DNA of 64,000 nt. Origin: Riptortus pedestris. Taxonomy: Eukaryota > Arthropoda > Insecta > Hemiptera > Alydidae. This document shows positions 23,494 to 35,825 of this stretch, piece by piece. The notes under the pieces were generated by a model. It searched no databases, was not told the DNA's origin, and worked only from the letters and a program-made list of their open reading frames with translations. Within the stretch, counting starts at the first letter, position 1, and each line of letters begins with the position of its first letter. Location of the stretch: assembly GCA_019009955.1 (NCBI GenBank), contig CM032228.1, positions 129,287,501-129,351,500 of the forward strand. Reading direction: 5' to 3'. A program made the position numbers and the translations under genes.

Positions 23494-24662
23494 ACCTATG
23501 AAGTTTTGAAGCTCTCTTCCATATCTCTGCTGATAATACTTGTACAAATACAACTATTTCATGATGAATACAATTATTCTCATAATCATGAATACAATTA
23601 TATCTAAAAACTCTTTGTAAGTAGGAACATTTTTGGAGGACAAGTATTGCCCATCTCTGTGTATTATGTGTAGCATTTATATATAATATATGATTTAAGA
23701 AGGATTTAATAAATACATTGGAGGAAGTAAGACCAATTCTCGAGATTTGAAGTATCTATTATTCAGAATTTGTTGAATTTTGAAAATGCATCTTGAAAAT
23801 TCCACTTTCTACAAATAATTTCTGATTTATTCAAAATTACACTTTGAAAGCATTGATTTATAGGTTAAATATAGTCTGGCATTTATCATTGCTACACCCC
23901 TTAGGTTATCAAGCAGACACACCAAATTTATGTAGATCATCAGTGACAGCACATGGGCAGTTAGAGCACAGGATAAGGCACCCTTATTAAATTATAATTC
24001 AAGAACTCCAACAGAAAGGTTATTCCTTTGCTAAATACTTTCACTTTCTCTTGCACGACTATTATGATATTTTGTTTTATCATTAAAACTGTACTGCAAA
24101 AAGAGGGAATGAAAAAAACGAGCACTATTTCGTACCTGTTTAACAATATTTATTCAATTTATACATTTTATTGAGTTCTATCAGTTTTTATGGAAGGAAT
24201 ATGAATTTAAAAAAACAAAAGCTTTATAACATTAACATTAGTAATAGATATAAGAGAAAATGGAATACATTCAAACATACTCTAAATGGAGGTGGAGGGT
24301 GGGTATGTGAATAAAAAATCATAATGAATTACAGTCATAGTATGGGTTTTATTTATCCATTAAAGAAAGTTCTGATACTTCATTTTAAGTTTAATTTTTA
24401 TTTTCTCTGTATAAAGAAAACCTAGAAAATGTGGCTCATCCATCATAATCAAAAAATAAAATCTTAAACTTTACCTTTAAATCATTACATATACAAATTC
24501 TTCATATAAAAATAATTAGGGTATATTGCTCTTGGAAAGATTAGAGAAAAAAATAATTGTTCATATTCATTTATTTAAACATTAACTTAAAAGCAATGAC
24601 TTAATTTAATGTTACACATTTAATTATTTTGTGTAAGATGATGCTTGATTTATATATGACTG
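23494..24662. other. Nup58 3' UTR and intergenic DNA
   Basis: AT-rich and without recognisable genes. The 3' UTR of Nup58 (minus strand) probably occupies part of 24662 down to about 24130, where AATAAA-type signals occur on the minus strand (near 24133 and 24350). Confidence 0.4.
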
Positions 24663-27600
24663 TCATCGTTTTCCTCTTTTTGATCCAGGTGCTGTAGTCT
24701 GAGGAGTTGAAGGTAGTAAGTTATTATTCTGTAATGACTGATTTAAAGGACTACTCAACAGAGCATTTCCAAAAGTAGTAGGTGAGAAAGTGGTTGTTGG
24801 AATATTATCCCCAAGTTGTTTTGCTCTAGAAGCCAATAAATTCAGAGCACGAAGACCTAAAAAACAATTTTCATTGTAGTTATTATTAAGATTAAAATTT
24901 TAGTGTTAAAAAGAGGTTTTTAAAACAATCATATTCATACTCAAGAAAAAGTTTATAACATAATCAAACATACAGAAAGCACCAAGCGAACACAATTCTA
25001 CTAATATTTCACCATAAACTCAATGTGACACAGTAATCAAAATAGATTGAATGAGGAGATATGCCTACCCAGCTCACAGTGATTTTTGTTAAGTATGGTA
25101 AAGCAGACAGAATTTCATCATACTGGTTTTAGAACTTCAGAAGAACACCAACAAGCTTCAATTACTGACAGTAGCAAAATTACTTAGACTTTTTTCCAGC
25201 TTTTACAAAGTAATAAAGTAAGTTTGAACTGAAGCTCTGGTTTCTCCAAGCTTTAATAATAATACCCCTTCTTAATACTTGGTGATGCTGAGGCCAGAAG
25301 TTAAAAGTTGAGGGTGATAAAGAATATAAAGAATTAACACAGCAACCAAAAAGATTATCTTGAGATTCTTTTGCTTCATCATCACAAGGGGAATGTAGAA
25401 AGATGATATATACCATCAGACTTTAGATTCCATATAAAGTTGTATTTAATAGATTTTAAATTGTATTAATGTAAATAGTTTATAGATGATTTTTATTGTC
25501 TATGTTATTGTGAAGCCAATGCATTTTTAATAAATTATACATTATTAGTAAGATGAATTAAAATGCCAAATAATAACTACTTCAACAGCTGATTACTTGA
25601 AGAACAAATATTTTTGGGGCTGTGCTTAACTCAGAATGACTTAATGAATTCTTTTTAGCAGATTTCCTTTAAGGGAAATCATCTATTGAGGTTATACTCA
25701 TGATGCGATTTTTGAAACATTTCCTCAAATGTCTGTCTATCCTAACTAGTAAATGAAGAAAATGAGGTCCATTCAAAATTATATATATATATTGCAGTTT
25801 TTATTTGATTGCCACCAAACTCGATAAATAAGCGTTTCATGTAAAAGTAAAGGTCCAGTTCGCTAATAACTGAAATCTGACCAGTGGGAGGGGGGATTTT
25901 GAAATTCCAAATATCTTCGTTATTATATAGCGGATCGAAAAACTGAATAGAACCAATCTTATTGCCAATTGAATGTACCATAAGTATTGTTATGCACATT
26001 TATTCTCTATCTTCAATATTAACCGAGATATTCAGATTTTTTAGTTTTCTGCCTTTAGTAAGCCCCCACTCCTAGTGATTTAAATAACAATACTCTGTTA
26101 TATCATTAACCACTTCAAGCTTAAATACAAATACTGTTTTCAATAAACTTTTATATTGCAAGATACATACAAATTTGTTATGTGGTATGATGAATTATGT
26201 TCTTGTCTCAAAAATATTTATTTGATGCATACCAGTTAGTTGGTTTGATAGGTTTATATGGGTTAGCAGTAATCTGGATCACGTAAAATATAAATATTAT
26301 CTCACAAAAATTGTTAAAATAGAACCCTATTTTATTTTTTTTTTTCAAAATAGAACCAAAAAGAAACATGGTGTCTCGCCATAAAACACTATGGAGTAAT
26401 ATACAATGACTGTATCGTTATATAGGACCATCCACAAGCTGTGTCAATCCGAGAATAGTTTACAAAGTATGGCAAGTCAAGTAAGCTAATATATCGATAT
26501 ATCAAAAAGTATAGATTATTCCAAAAGATGTGTTCCTAAAAAACAAAGAAATATATTAAAACAGATAAAAACATTACTTCAGAGTTTCTAATAAATTGTT
26601 GCTTATTAACCTCCACTTTGTGTTACAGAGGCTAATCGGGACAGTTATCTACTGGTTACCCTCTTCTTCTTTAGTAGAGTCAATGAATAAGGTCTCTTGG
26701 GCGAGAAGGGTGGGGAGGCTGTACTAAGGCCTCTCAGCCAATCAGAAGACTGCGACGTTGCTAGGTTACCTTTCTATACAATAGATGCCATTGCTTCAGA
26801 TATTTAATCACGAAAAATAAAATATTGGTTTTATGCTTATAAAGTCATTGGAACTACGAAGAAATATGTGAGAAATATGAAAACGTCATAGGAGGTTCAA
26901 CGGGAGGGTAGATCTGGCAACATGGGGGAGGGCCTGCCTACTACCCTCGGCGCGGGACCTTACTCATTGACTCGACTTTAGCCAGGATGGGACTTGAGAT
27001 TTATTTTAGTATTATCACTAATTCAATTCTGAGTGCATGCATGTGAACTGAACCCATGACTCAAGGTTTACCAAATTTAAATGTTCCCATTTGTCCCATT
27101 TGGGTTAAGACCAACATCTTAACCCAAATGGAACATAGGGGAAACATATAGTACAGATTTCCCTAAATGGGTCTACAAAACTTTAATTTAAGAATATTCA
27201 CCTTATCATTATATCATTTATCACTTGTTTGATTATTTTTAGTAAATGTGGTGATTCCTCTAGATTACTTTTATTGCAATCCATACAATTGATTTTATAT
27301 ATAATGTACTTGGTATCTTTTGAATTCAATTTATCCTTTATATAACTAAATCTATTTATCACTCTTTGTATATTTCCATTCCATTTGTACAATATTTTTA
27401 TACATTGATGTAATTTTCTAGAGGATTATAGTTCAATGTACAACATAATTTTGTTTTTTCATTGATTTAATTCATGTTTAATTTAATTTATAGGACTTTT
27501 CGTTTTTTAGAAGTAAATAGTTTAGGTTTTGCAAGCATGTTTTTATGCATCCTTATATGAAGAGAGAATGCCTGTTTTATCGAAATATTTAATAAGGTGT

Positions 27601-29550
27601 GGCATACAGATGATGTTGACTCAAATTGTATTCTTCATCCCTTTATAAGAACACTATGTTACAAAAGTTGAAGTTTAAGTTGACACAAGATTTTTAGTGA
27701 ATAGCTTTAAAGGAGAATTAAATTAGTAGCCAAGTTTACTGATGGAAATGCAACGACACCTCATATTTATATTTAAGTTAGAAAAAAAAATAAGTAGTAC
27801 ATACGTTAAAAAAGATTACCACAAGAAGATAGGTTATGTAAGATTTTTCAAAGATATCAAAAACTAGCAATGCAGTTATACCTGATAATGGAGATGGGAT
27901 AGTACCAGCTTGAGACACTTCAACAGGTTTAGAAACTTGAATATTTTTTTTGTTAAATATGTCAGTATAATCTTCCAATTTCTTTTTCCTTAACTCCAAA
28001 TGCTGAACTTTAAGATTTGATATCTGAGCATGGACAAATTGAAATCTTCCAGCTAAAGCTACAAAACATTCATAAAGGCGTTGCATTGTTATTGATAATT
28101 CTTGGGGTGTGAATGCGACTGGATTTAATTCACAAAGAATACTTTTTTCAGTACTTTCTAATTCTACTCGTAGGGCTACAACTTGCTGCTGAAATTTGTT
28201 CGCTAATTGCAAAAAGTAATCAGTAATTATTGAATTATCACAAGGAAAACCACCTGGGTAATCCATTGCTTTTTGGGCAACTTCCAGGTCTGCAACAGCT
28301 TTGACAGTTTCATCTTTTAATTTAGAGTTTAATAGTTTATTCTTGTTAACAGCTCTTTCTAATTTCATCACTGACTTCTTAATACTTTCAGCATCACTAG
28401 AAACTTTGCTGATTGGTTTCAAGCTTGCTCTGGATACTTCTAAGCATAAGTGTTTTTGTTCTTTCATATGATTTTTAAATGATTCTACTAGTTCAAGAAC
28501 AACAGGATGGATGGACTGACATTTCGGAGGAATTTGACCTGGTGAACGACCCGCCTGAAGATCGGCAGACTTAGAACTATATAATGGAGTGGCAGTATTA
28601 CCAGTGATAGTTAGCATAGACTTTCCACCAATAGCAGTTCCAATAGAAAGACTACCTGAAGTATAACTTGACAAACCAGTACTTAAAATAGACGAGGTAG
28701 TCGTGGAGCTTATAGTTGACGGGGTTGTACTAGTCCCAAATGTAAATCCTGTACTAGATGTGGTAGAAGGCTTAGAAGTTAATGATGTTCCAAATGTTAA
28801 TGATGACTGTGTTGTAGTTGTAGGAGTTCCAAAACTCAGGTTAGTTGGTTTAGTTGTACCAAAATTTAATCCTACTGATGTAGTAGTTGGAGTAGCTGCT
28901 GTAGAAAAATTTAAAGATGGCTGGGTCGTGGGAGCACCAAGAGTGAGACTTGAAGATGTTGTAGTAGTTGTGCCAAAGCTAGGTTGATTTACGTTTGTAC
29001 CAAATGAAAATCCTGTTGCTTGTGTGGTTGCAGTTGTAGTTCCAAACGAAATTGTTTGTTGAGTTGTAGCTCCTAAACCAGTAGGCTTTACTTGACTTGA
29101 TTGACCAAATGTTAGAGGAGCACTAGTGCCAAATGAAGGTGTAGTGCTACTAAAGCCAGGAGTAGTAGCAGGTGCAGGTGATCCAAATGATGGAGCAGGA
29201 GTTTGTCCAAATGCAGGAGTTGTAGTTGCTTGGCCAAATGCAGGAGTTGTAGTGGCTTGTCCAAATGCAGGTGTCGTACTTGTTTGGCCAAAAGCTGGAG
29301 TAGTACTTGTCTGACCAAAAGATGGAGTAGTATTTGCTTGGCCGAAAGCTGGAGTAGTACTTGTCTGACCAAATGCAGGAGCAGTAGTAGTTTGCCCAAA
29401 AGATAAAGTAGAAGAACTTTGACCAAAAGCTGTAGGCTGAGGAGAACCAAAGGCTCCTGTTGAAGGACTACCAAATGAGGTAGTACCAAAACCACTAGTG
29501 CCAGTGGGTGCTGGTTTTTGACCAAAAGGAGAAGATGTACTTCCAAACAT
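24663..29550 (-). CDS. Nup58: Nucleoporin Nup58/Nup45 (p58/p45)
   Basis: Two coding exons: 29550-27882 (556 codons plus one base) and 24856-24663, joined through a GT-AG intron of about 3.0 kb. The product is 620 residues. Residues 1 to about 300 are an FG domain (FGQTSTTPAFGQ-type repeats rich in Thr/Ser), which forms part of the permeability barrier. The middle, from about 340 to 550, is the alpha-helical region that assembles with Nup54 and Nup62 in the central channel, including LSITMQRLYECFVALAGRFQ. The second exon ends TTAPGSKRGKR, like the C-terminus of vertebrate Nup58. Joining restores PSPLSG|LRALNLL. The start is preceded by TTTAATA. The intron holds a Helentron-like copy, a SINE with a MITE, and a Penelope fragment. 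The gene appears complete. Confidence 0.93.
25656..26240 (+). mobile_element. Helentron-like element D, old diverged copy
   Basis: The 5' tip TTTAGCAGATTTCCTTTAAG and the GTTATACTCATGA segment are recognisable. The core is diverged and passes into the older-subfamily 3' block (GCCTTTAGTAAGCCCCCACT). No 3' stem-loop was found. It lies in the Nup58 intron. Confidence 0.65.
26615..27075 (-). mobile_element. Diverged SINE interrupted by a MITE
   Basis: SINE 3' half at 26615-26670 (GGCTAATCGGGACAGTTATC) and SINE 5' half at 26980-27075 (TAGCCAGGATGGGACTTGAG... to CATGACTCAAGGTTTACC), separated by the 26677-26973 insertion. It lies in the Nup58 intron. Confidence 0.65.
26677..26973. mobile_element. 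MITE with 18-bp terminal inverted repeats
   Basis: The left TIR GAGTCAATGAATAAGGTC pairs with GACCTTACTCATTGACTC at the right end with one mismatch. The direct repeat CTTTAG on both sides is a likely (partly decayed) target duplication. The interior is more GC-rich than its surroundings and includes CCAATCAGAA and GTTGCTAGGTTACC. No coding capacity. The superfamily is unclear. Confidence 0.7.
27180..27400 (-). pseudogene. Penelope-like element fragment, GIY-YIG region
   Basis: The minus strand reads NRFSYIKDKLNSKDTKYIIYKINCMDCNKS, matching the start of the GIY-YIG endonuclease domain of Penelope-like retroelements (usually YKI.C..C...YIGQT). The catalytic YIGQT half is degraded (NLEESPH). 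It lies in the Nup58 intron. Confidence 0.55.
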
Positions 29551-30187
29551 TATTAAATTTTAGAAATACTTATGAGGAAGAAGCACATATATTTGAGGAA
29601 TTCTTGACCCGGATCGTTAATCAAAAATGAAAATCAAATTAATGTTGAGAAATAGTACTATTTTCACAAAACACTAAAACTCACAGAATCTCTCATTAAA
29701 AAAATGCACTTTAAATTTGAGCTGAAGTATTCAATAAACAATATAAACTTTAGTTAAAGTGTATCAAATAATAAACATTCTCCATGAAAACTTGACTTTT
29801 AAACATAACAGTTAAAACTTGAGAAAATGCATCGTTCAAACGGTTACATAGAGGAATCTAAGCCTTTTTTCCCCCGAGATTACAGTGCTGGGTAAAAGTT
29901 ATGAAAAATACTTCCGTATCACACATTCATAATAAATACATTCTTTCAGGTAAAAATTGAAAAAAGAGCACTTGAAATCCTTGTTAAATAGTGGCTTATT
30001 TATCAAAATGTTCTATAACACTAAAATCGTTAATGTCAAAGCTGTACGTTTTAAATTAATTATCTACAATGTGCTATTTATTAAGCTTGATTTGTAGATT
30101 ATAAAAGAAAAAAAAAGTCTTTATTTTAACATCACAATTGTAGCAAATGCTACAATCGTCCAGCTGGACAGATCGGACAGTATATCA
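29551..30187. other. Nup58 upstream region
   Basis: Should contain the Nup58 5' UTR and promoter. No other gene or repeat recognised. A pure TATA-type core promoter cannot be distinguished in this AT-rich stretch. Confidence 0.35.
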
Positions 30188-30617
30188 AATAAAATATTTA
30201 TTTATTAAAGTCCACTTTATGCTACTGTGGCTAATTGGGACGGGTGGTCTTCAGGTTACCACCCTTTTCTAGCTAGGGTGCGACTAAGGATTTTATTTAA
30301 TGAGTTCATCACAACCCATTTATTCCCAAATTAATTTTTTCTTTTTTTTTCTATCAATATTTGTCAGTTGGGGATATATTATGTACAAAATGAATGTATT
30401 AAACTTTTCATATTATTTACAGAGTCCCTAGGTGGACGTCCTCAAAATAGGACAGTGGGCACCAGAGGGTTCTGAACGAAACTACAAACATGTTAGAATG
30501 CCATTATATTTCTATAAACATATTAAATAATAATTAAACAACATAAATAAATAAATCTTATAACATATTAAAATATTTTTTTTTACAAAAGCAAAGAAAA
30601 CACATATTGCATTATCT

Positions 30618-32243
30618 TGTATGATATTTTGCAAAGCATTTCGTGCAAAGAGTAACGTTACATTTTTTGCAATATGTTCTTGGTTTAGATGTACAGGCTT
30701 CTTCTTGGCACCTCCTTTGCTCATTTCTTCTTTCTAAGAAGTGGCCAATTCCATCAAATCGTGTACAATCCAATGAATTTGCTGTTTGGGCCCGGGCAAG
30801 TGGACTCCCGGGAGTCGACCTCACACTTAGCAGCTTGAGATAGTGCATTATCACAGCACTAATGAAGTCCAATTCATCCATCTTAGATTTGTTAGCTTCA
30901 CGATAAACAATGTAGGCATTTATGAGTGCCATGTCTAAACACCTTGTGAACAGACACCAATACCACTTTTTCCCTCTTATTTTTATGTGATATTTTGCTG
31001 CTAGCCAGTCGTGGTGATCCACTCCACCCATTCCACTATTGTAATTGCTTGCTACATTTGGTCGACCCACTGCTAATTTCTTCCCTTTTATTCGACGAGA
31101 AGCCTTTTGTAAGGGTTCAATCCCGTCAAAGTTAGAAACAAAAGTCGGAACGCTGTTGTCCATCCAACGTACTAATAATATAGAGTTTGATTTGTCAAAA
31201 GAATGTGAAAATGTTCCCCTGTCAGTTTTCTTCATGTCTTTGACTGATTTGATAGGGCACTTGTTGATTCTGTTTTCTCTTATCGTCCCTGTTGCTTGAA
31301 TCCTAAATCAGTCAGTTCATATAGAAGTTGGAACGAAGTGAAAAAATTATCAAAATAAACTTCATGACTGAATGGATCATTGACAACCATCCACATTTGT
31401 TCTACAACTCTAGTACCAAGTCCTACTTCTTCATCACTTTCATTACACATGTTCTTTCCACAATACAGGTCAAATTGGAAACAATAACCATTATTAGACC
31501 CACAGAGTGCCCACAGTTTGTACCCGAACCTTATTGGTTTCCCCTTTATAAATTGTTTTAAAGGATTTTTTTCCAAAGTATTTTACAATCATTTCGTCAA
31601 CAGATTTTTTTTTTTTCAAAAACCCCAAATTGTGAAAAAGATTGAATTTTTCAATTAGTGGACGAACCTTGAATCCTTTATCCTTCTTAGTCTCATTGTC
31701 TAATTTTGAGTTGTCATTGAAATGAATTAAAGTTTTGATTTTTTCGAAAAAATTTCTTGGCATAGCCGCAGCTACAATAGGAGAATGTAAATCTTCCCTG
31801 CCACTCCAGTATAAGCGATTGGGCGATAACCAGAATAAAATAATATTCCAAAAAATAATCTCAGTTCATCAGGGGTAATACTAAATTTGGGATCACTTTT
31901 ATATTCTCTGGCATATTTTATAGACTCCTGACAAATATATTCAATAATTTCGGGTGTTACAAATAATTCAAAAATTTGCACTGGACTGAGGTGTTGGCAT
32001 TTTTCTTTCATTTTAGTTTTCAACTCCTCGTTATGTGTATTTACAGGTAAACTGACAAAATTTATATCATTTGTTCACAATGGTTCGGGAATTTGATTTT
32101 TTCTTACCTCTGGGTTTTAGCAGATTTCCCTTAAGGGAAATCAGCTATTGAGGTTGTACTCATGACGGAATTTTCGAAATTTTTCTTCAAATGTCCATCG
32201 ATCCTACCTAGTAGATGACGAAAATGAGGTCCGTTCAAAACTG

Positions 32244-32332
<89 letters not shown>

Positions 32333-33150
32333 ATATATTTGTCTGTTACCGCTCTAGCGGTCGCAATTTTTGTTTGATCGTTACCAAACTCGATATTTAG
32401 TCGTTTTATGTAAAAAGAAAGATCAAGTTCGTTAACGGCTGAAATCGGACCACGGGGAGGGGGGGTTTAGAGGGGAGGATTTCCGAAAATTCGAAATATC
32501 TCCGTTACTATTCGTCGGATCGAAACATTGTACAGAATCAATCTTATTGCAAATGAAATTTACTATAAATATTGTTCTATACATTTATTCTGTATCTTGA
32601 ATATTAACCGAGATATTTGCATTTGTATTCTGCGTGTGGTACCAGTAGGCTATGTTAGGACTTTCCGCCGAGAGCTCTGGCGCCCTTTTCCATAACTATC
32701 CGTCCCTCGTGAATAGGTTTAGAGGTTAGGTTAACTGTGTTTCGGGGCTAGAAACTACTGGGTTATTACGCCCTAAATAATGTTTTAGGTTTAGAGGTTT
32801 CTTTCTATTACAGTTGTTATTAGGCAGATTTCTCTATTGTAAAACTTCACGTGGGAAATCTGCTTAGTTTACGCAGCCCCTGCGTGACGGACTTTTTTTA
32901 CTTGTGGCTCACTTTTCTCTTCTTCTTCCTCCATTTCATCTTCCCCTTCTCTAACATTTGTCTGCACCTGCAGTCTTCCTGGAATTTCTCGCAAATGCAA
33001 ATCTCCATTAGCAGTAATGTCATCGTCTATGTCTTCCTCATCTGTAATGCAGTCAACATTATCTGGTGGTAAGATAATAACTTCTGCACCGCTTATAGTT
33101 TGTTCCTCCTCCCTGTCCATTTCCTGTAGTAACGCCAACACGTCTTCCAC
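30618..33150 (-). pseudogene. piggyBac transposase, interrupted and frameshifted
   Basis: The acidic N-terminal region (VEDVLALLQEMDREEEQ..., DCITDEEDIDDDI) is at 33150-32897. It is cut by Helentron-like element E (32117-32896) and resumes at 32116 with SPVQIFELFVTPEIIEYI and PDELRLFFGILFYSGYR. The DDE core follows: SVDEMIVKYFGKK, GYKLWALCGSNNGYCFQFDL, YFDNFFTSFQLLYELTDLG, GGVDHHDWLAAKY and KKWYWCLFTRCLDMALINAY. A C-terminal Cys-rich domain ends CKKCNVTLCTKCFAKYH at about 30618. Several frameshifts occur (for example near 31570 and 31770). The first catalytic Asp appears replaced by Gly (ALCGS, codon at 31499-31501). Confidence 0.87.
32117..32896 (+). mobile_element. Helentron-like element E, complete, with (CT)n(TA)n tract
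   Basis: Complete copy with both tips. The microsatellite is a (CT)n run followed by (TA)n at 32242-32331. It is inserted in the piggyBac transposase reading frame. Confidence 0.9.
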
Positions 33151-33164
33151 TCGAGAATAAATTT

Positions 33165-33244
33165 TAGCAGATTTCCCTTAAATTTTTCTTCAAATGTCCA
33201 TCGATCCTACCTAGTAGATGTCGTAAATGAAGTCCGTTCAAAAC

Positions 33245-33321
<77 letters not shown>

Positions 33322-33810
33322 CTGTTACCGCTCTAGCGGTCGCAATTTTTGTTTGATCGGTACCAAACTCGATATTTAGTCGTTTTATGTAAAAAGGAAG
33401 ATTAAGTTCGTTAACGGCTAAAATCGGACCAGTGGGAGGGGGGGGGTTTAGAGGGGAGGATTTTCGAAAATTCGAAATATCTCCGTTACTATACGTCGGA
33501 TCGAAAAATTGTACAGAATCAATCTTATTGCAAATTAAATTTACTATAAATATTGGTTTATACATTTATTCTCTATCTTGAATATTAACCGAGATATTTG
33601 CATTTGTATTCTGCCTGTGGTCGGCGGGAGTCGGCTAAGTTCGGGACTTTCCGCCGAGAGCTCTGGCGGCCGTTTCCGTAACTATTCGTCCCTCTTGAAT
33701 AGGTTAAGAGATACCTTACTACTACAGTTATTATTGGGCAGATTTATCTACTGTTTAACTTCACGTGGGAAATCTGCTTAGTTTACACAGCCCCTGCGTG
33801 GCGGACTTTT
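33165..33810 (+). mobile_element. Helentron-like element F
   Basis: The 5' tip TTTAGCAGATTTCCCTTA is followed directly by ATTTTTCTTCAAATGTCC, a deletion of about 45 bp relative to the other copies. It has a long (TA)n at 33247-33316, the core, and the 3' stem-loop ending GGCGGACTTTT. It is inserted just upstream of the piggyBac transposase N-terminal sequence. Confidence 0.88.
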
Positions 33811-34544
33811 TACTTTAGACATTTTCAATATCTACCAATGCACAACAAAAGTGAACTAAATCAGTAGACACAATAACACTTCCTAAGGTTGGCTCTACAT
33901 TAATGCACAGACATGTCGATTCCTGATCAGGCAGGTGGCCTGTTCCCCCTCTTTCTACCAGAAATCCCTTCAATGCCCACTGTCCTATTTTGAGGACAAT
34001 TCAAAAACTGTGGTTTATATTGTGAGTGTGTTTGATACATGTTTTTTTATCATGTTTAGGGCTCCTACGACAAATAGGGATGAGTGGCATTTCCTTATTG
34101 ATCATCACTCTTTTTTTGGAAATTTTTGAAAAACGGTAAATCAGGTATAAGTTTTTTTTAAAAATATTTTTATATAAAAACCTTCTTGGCTCTGGCATAG
34201 TGTTATAAAAATTACTAGATATAAATAAGGGTTCAAATAATGTCCACAAGTGGTAATAAATAAAATAAAATAATTTTAGTGTTTGGGAAAAAATGTTTAA
34301 TTGTCTGTCCTCAAAATAGGACAGTGGGAAGAAATGGGTTAATAAATAAATCCTATTTGCCCAGATGGGAACCGATTTCGCCACTCTAGGTTGACAATGT
34401 GAGATTGAAGTCAATGCTTTAACTCACTTGTCTGACCTGAGCCCCAATAAAATATTTTAAAATACAATTACATACAAGGTAATATAAACCTAATATATGA
34501 AGGTATATTTCACTTTCTTAAAATATAAAAGTAATTCATTAGAT

Positions 34545-34640
34545 ATTTATTTACGTCACTTTATGCTACTTAAGCTAATTAGGACGGGCTATCTACAGGT
34601 TAGCACCTTTTCTAGCCAGGGTAGGACTTCCATTAATCCA
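34545..34640 (-). mobile_element. Partial SINE copy
   Basis: 3' half of the SINE (GCTAATTAGGACGGGCTATC, TTTTCTAGCCAGGGTAGGAC). It ends abruptly against BEL/Pao integrase sequence. Confidence 0.75.
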
Positions 34641-35622
34641 AGTTTGGATTCATTCTTGATGAAGATTTCGTAGGTAGATAACAATTTCATTATAAGCACC
34701 TTTGAAGTTTGTTCCATTATCCGACCATAGAGCATTAGTACAGTTTGTTCCACTATCTGACCATAAAACCTTAGTAAGTACAATCTCTTCGACTGGCCCT
34801 GCGTCGGATCACCATAATCGTACTTTCTATAGAAAGCCCTTGAGCTATTTCCAGATGGATAGCTCGGGTTGTAAGTCATGTGAATAGTACTCCGTATCGT
34901 TTTCCCCTTCATCTTTTCACTGCAACCCACAATGGCCCAATGTAATCTCTCCTGTCTTTGTAAATGGACGCTTATGGTGATCCAGACGTTCCTTGGGCAA
35001 TTCCCTCATTAACTGTTACACCTTACTTCGGTTACGATTACAAATGAGGCACCTATTTCAACTACTTTTCACTACTATACGAACTCCAAAAATCCAGTAT
35101 GATTGTCTCAATTCGACTTTTACGAATTTGGCCATGGTGATGAGTTTTTAAATGATAATTATCATCGAAGAGCCTAACGAATTTATGCTTAGGGCTTAAA
35201 ATTACTGGATTTTTTATCATCAAATCTACTCCATACAGTCTATCGTCTTCTTTAAGAACGGGAGTAGGTCTGTATAAAATGCTTTTCCGGCTTAACCGCG
35301 TCCCACTTGCAATTCTATAAATGTCTTCTGAAAAGTAGTTATGTCGTAAACGTTTCTACCACAACTTTCCGCCTGTTGTTAATCAAAAGGAGTCAATTCT
35401 TTTCCTAGGTTTTCCTCTTTTTAAAGTATTTTAGCGAACCTTAGTATCCACGCAGTCGTCCTGATGAGTTTTAACCTACTTGAAAATTTATGAATAATGG
35501 GGGTAGAAGGTTTATGTCTGTGTCATTAAGTATACCATTCAAAGGCTCAGAACATTCCTTTTCGGTATCGTCCGAAATTATTCGGGGTTGCTTTCTCGTG
35601 GCCAGGCACATTCTCCTTCTTT

Positions 35623-35825
35623 AAAAAAGTCCGTCACGCAGGGGCAGCGTAAACTAAGCAGATTTCCCACGTGAAGTTTTAGAATAGAGAAATTTCAAAA
35701 GAGCCGAGCCAGTCAAGGAAACGACCTAACTAGCTTTTGGCGTGAAAGTAACTCTCGTCCGTTAGGCGCCCAGATTTTATAAAAATGCAAATATCTCGGT
35801 TAATATTCAAGATAGAGAAACAATG
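35623..35825 (-). mobile_element. Helentron-like element G, truncated
   Basis: The 3' stem-loop (GTCCGTCACGCAGGGGCAGC), subterminal repeat and first part of the core are present in minus orientation. It stops at the GATATTTGC/TTCAAGATAGAG block, so the 5' half is missing. Confidence 0.82.

Larger units (their letters stand above)
30315..34338 (-). mobile_element. piggyBac-family transposon (4.0 kb with insertions)
   Basis: The right end finishes in GGG followed by TTAA (34339-34342). The left end starts CCC at 30315, with the matching TTAA decayed to ACAA. The TIR is CCCATTTATTCCCA versus CCCATTTCTTCCCA. A 24-bp sequence at 30438-30461 recurs exactly in reverse complement at 33974-33997, and most of it again at 34307-34328, like the subterminal repeats of piggyBac. 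Helentron-like elements E and F are inserted inside. Without them it would be about 2.6 kb. Confidence 0.88.
30200..34445 (-). mobile_element. SINE split by a piggyBac insertion
   Basis: 3' half at 30200-30311 and 5' half at 34341-34445, together equal to the full-length SINE at 23262-23478. The SINE's own target duplication AATAAAATATTT lies at 30188-30199 and 34446-34457, so it spans the whole piggyBac. Confidence 0.85.

Noticed and set aside
29112..29546. Long Leu/Val-rich open frames overlapping the Nup58 FG region on both strands
   Set aside because: They are out-of-frame shadows of a coding minisatellite. The FG frame has homology and a complete gene structure.
32242..32331. Tandem repeats as a possible CRISPR array or regulatory array
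   Set aside because: Simple (CT)n(TA)n microsatellites with no spacers, in eukaryotic DNA.
33164..33565. Open frame with an alternating Tyr/Ile run across the (TA)n tract
   Set aside because: It lies entirely within a Helentron-like element and its microsatellite. Similar frames appear in other copies by chance.
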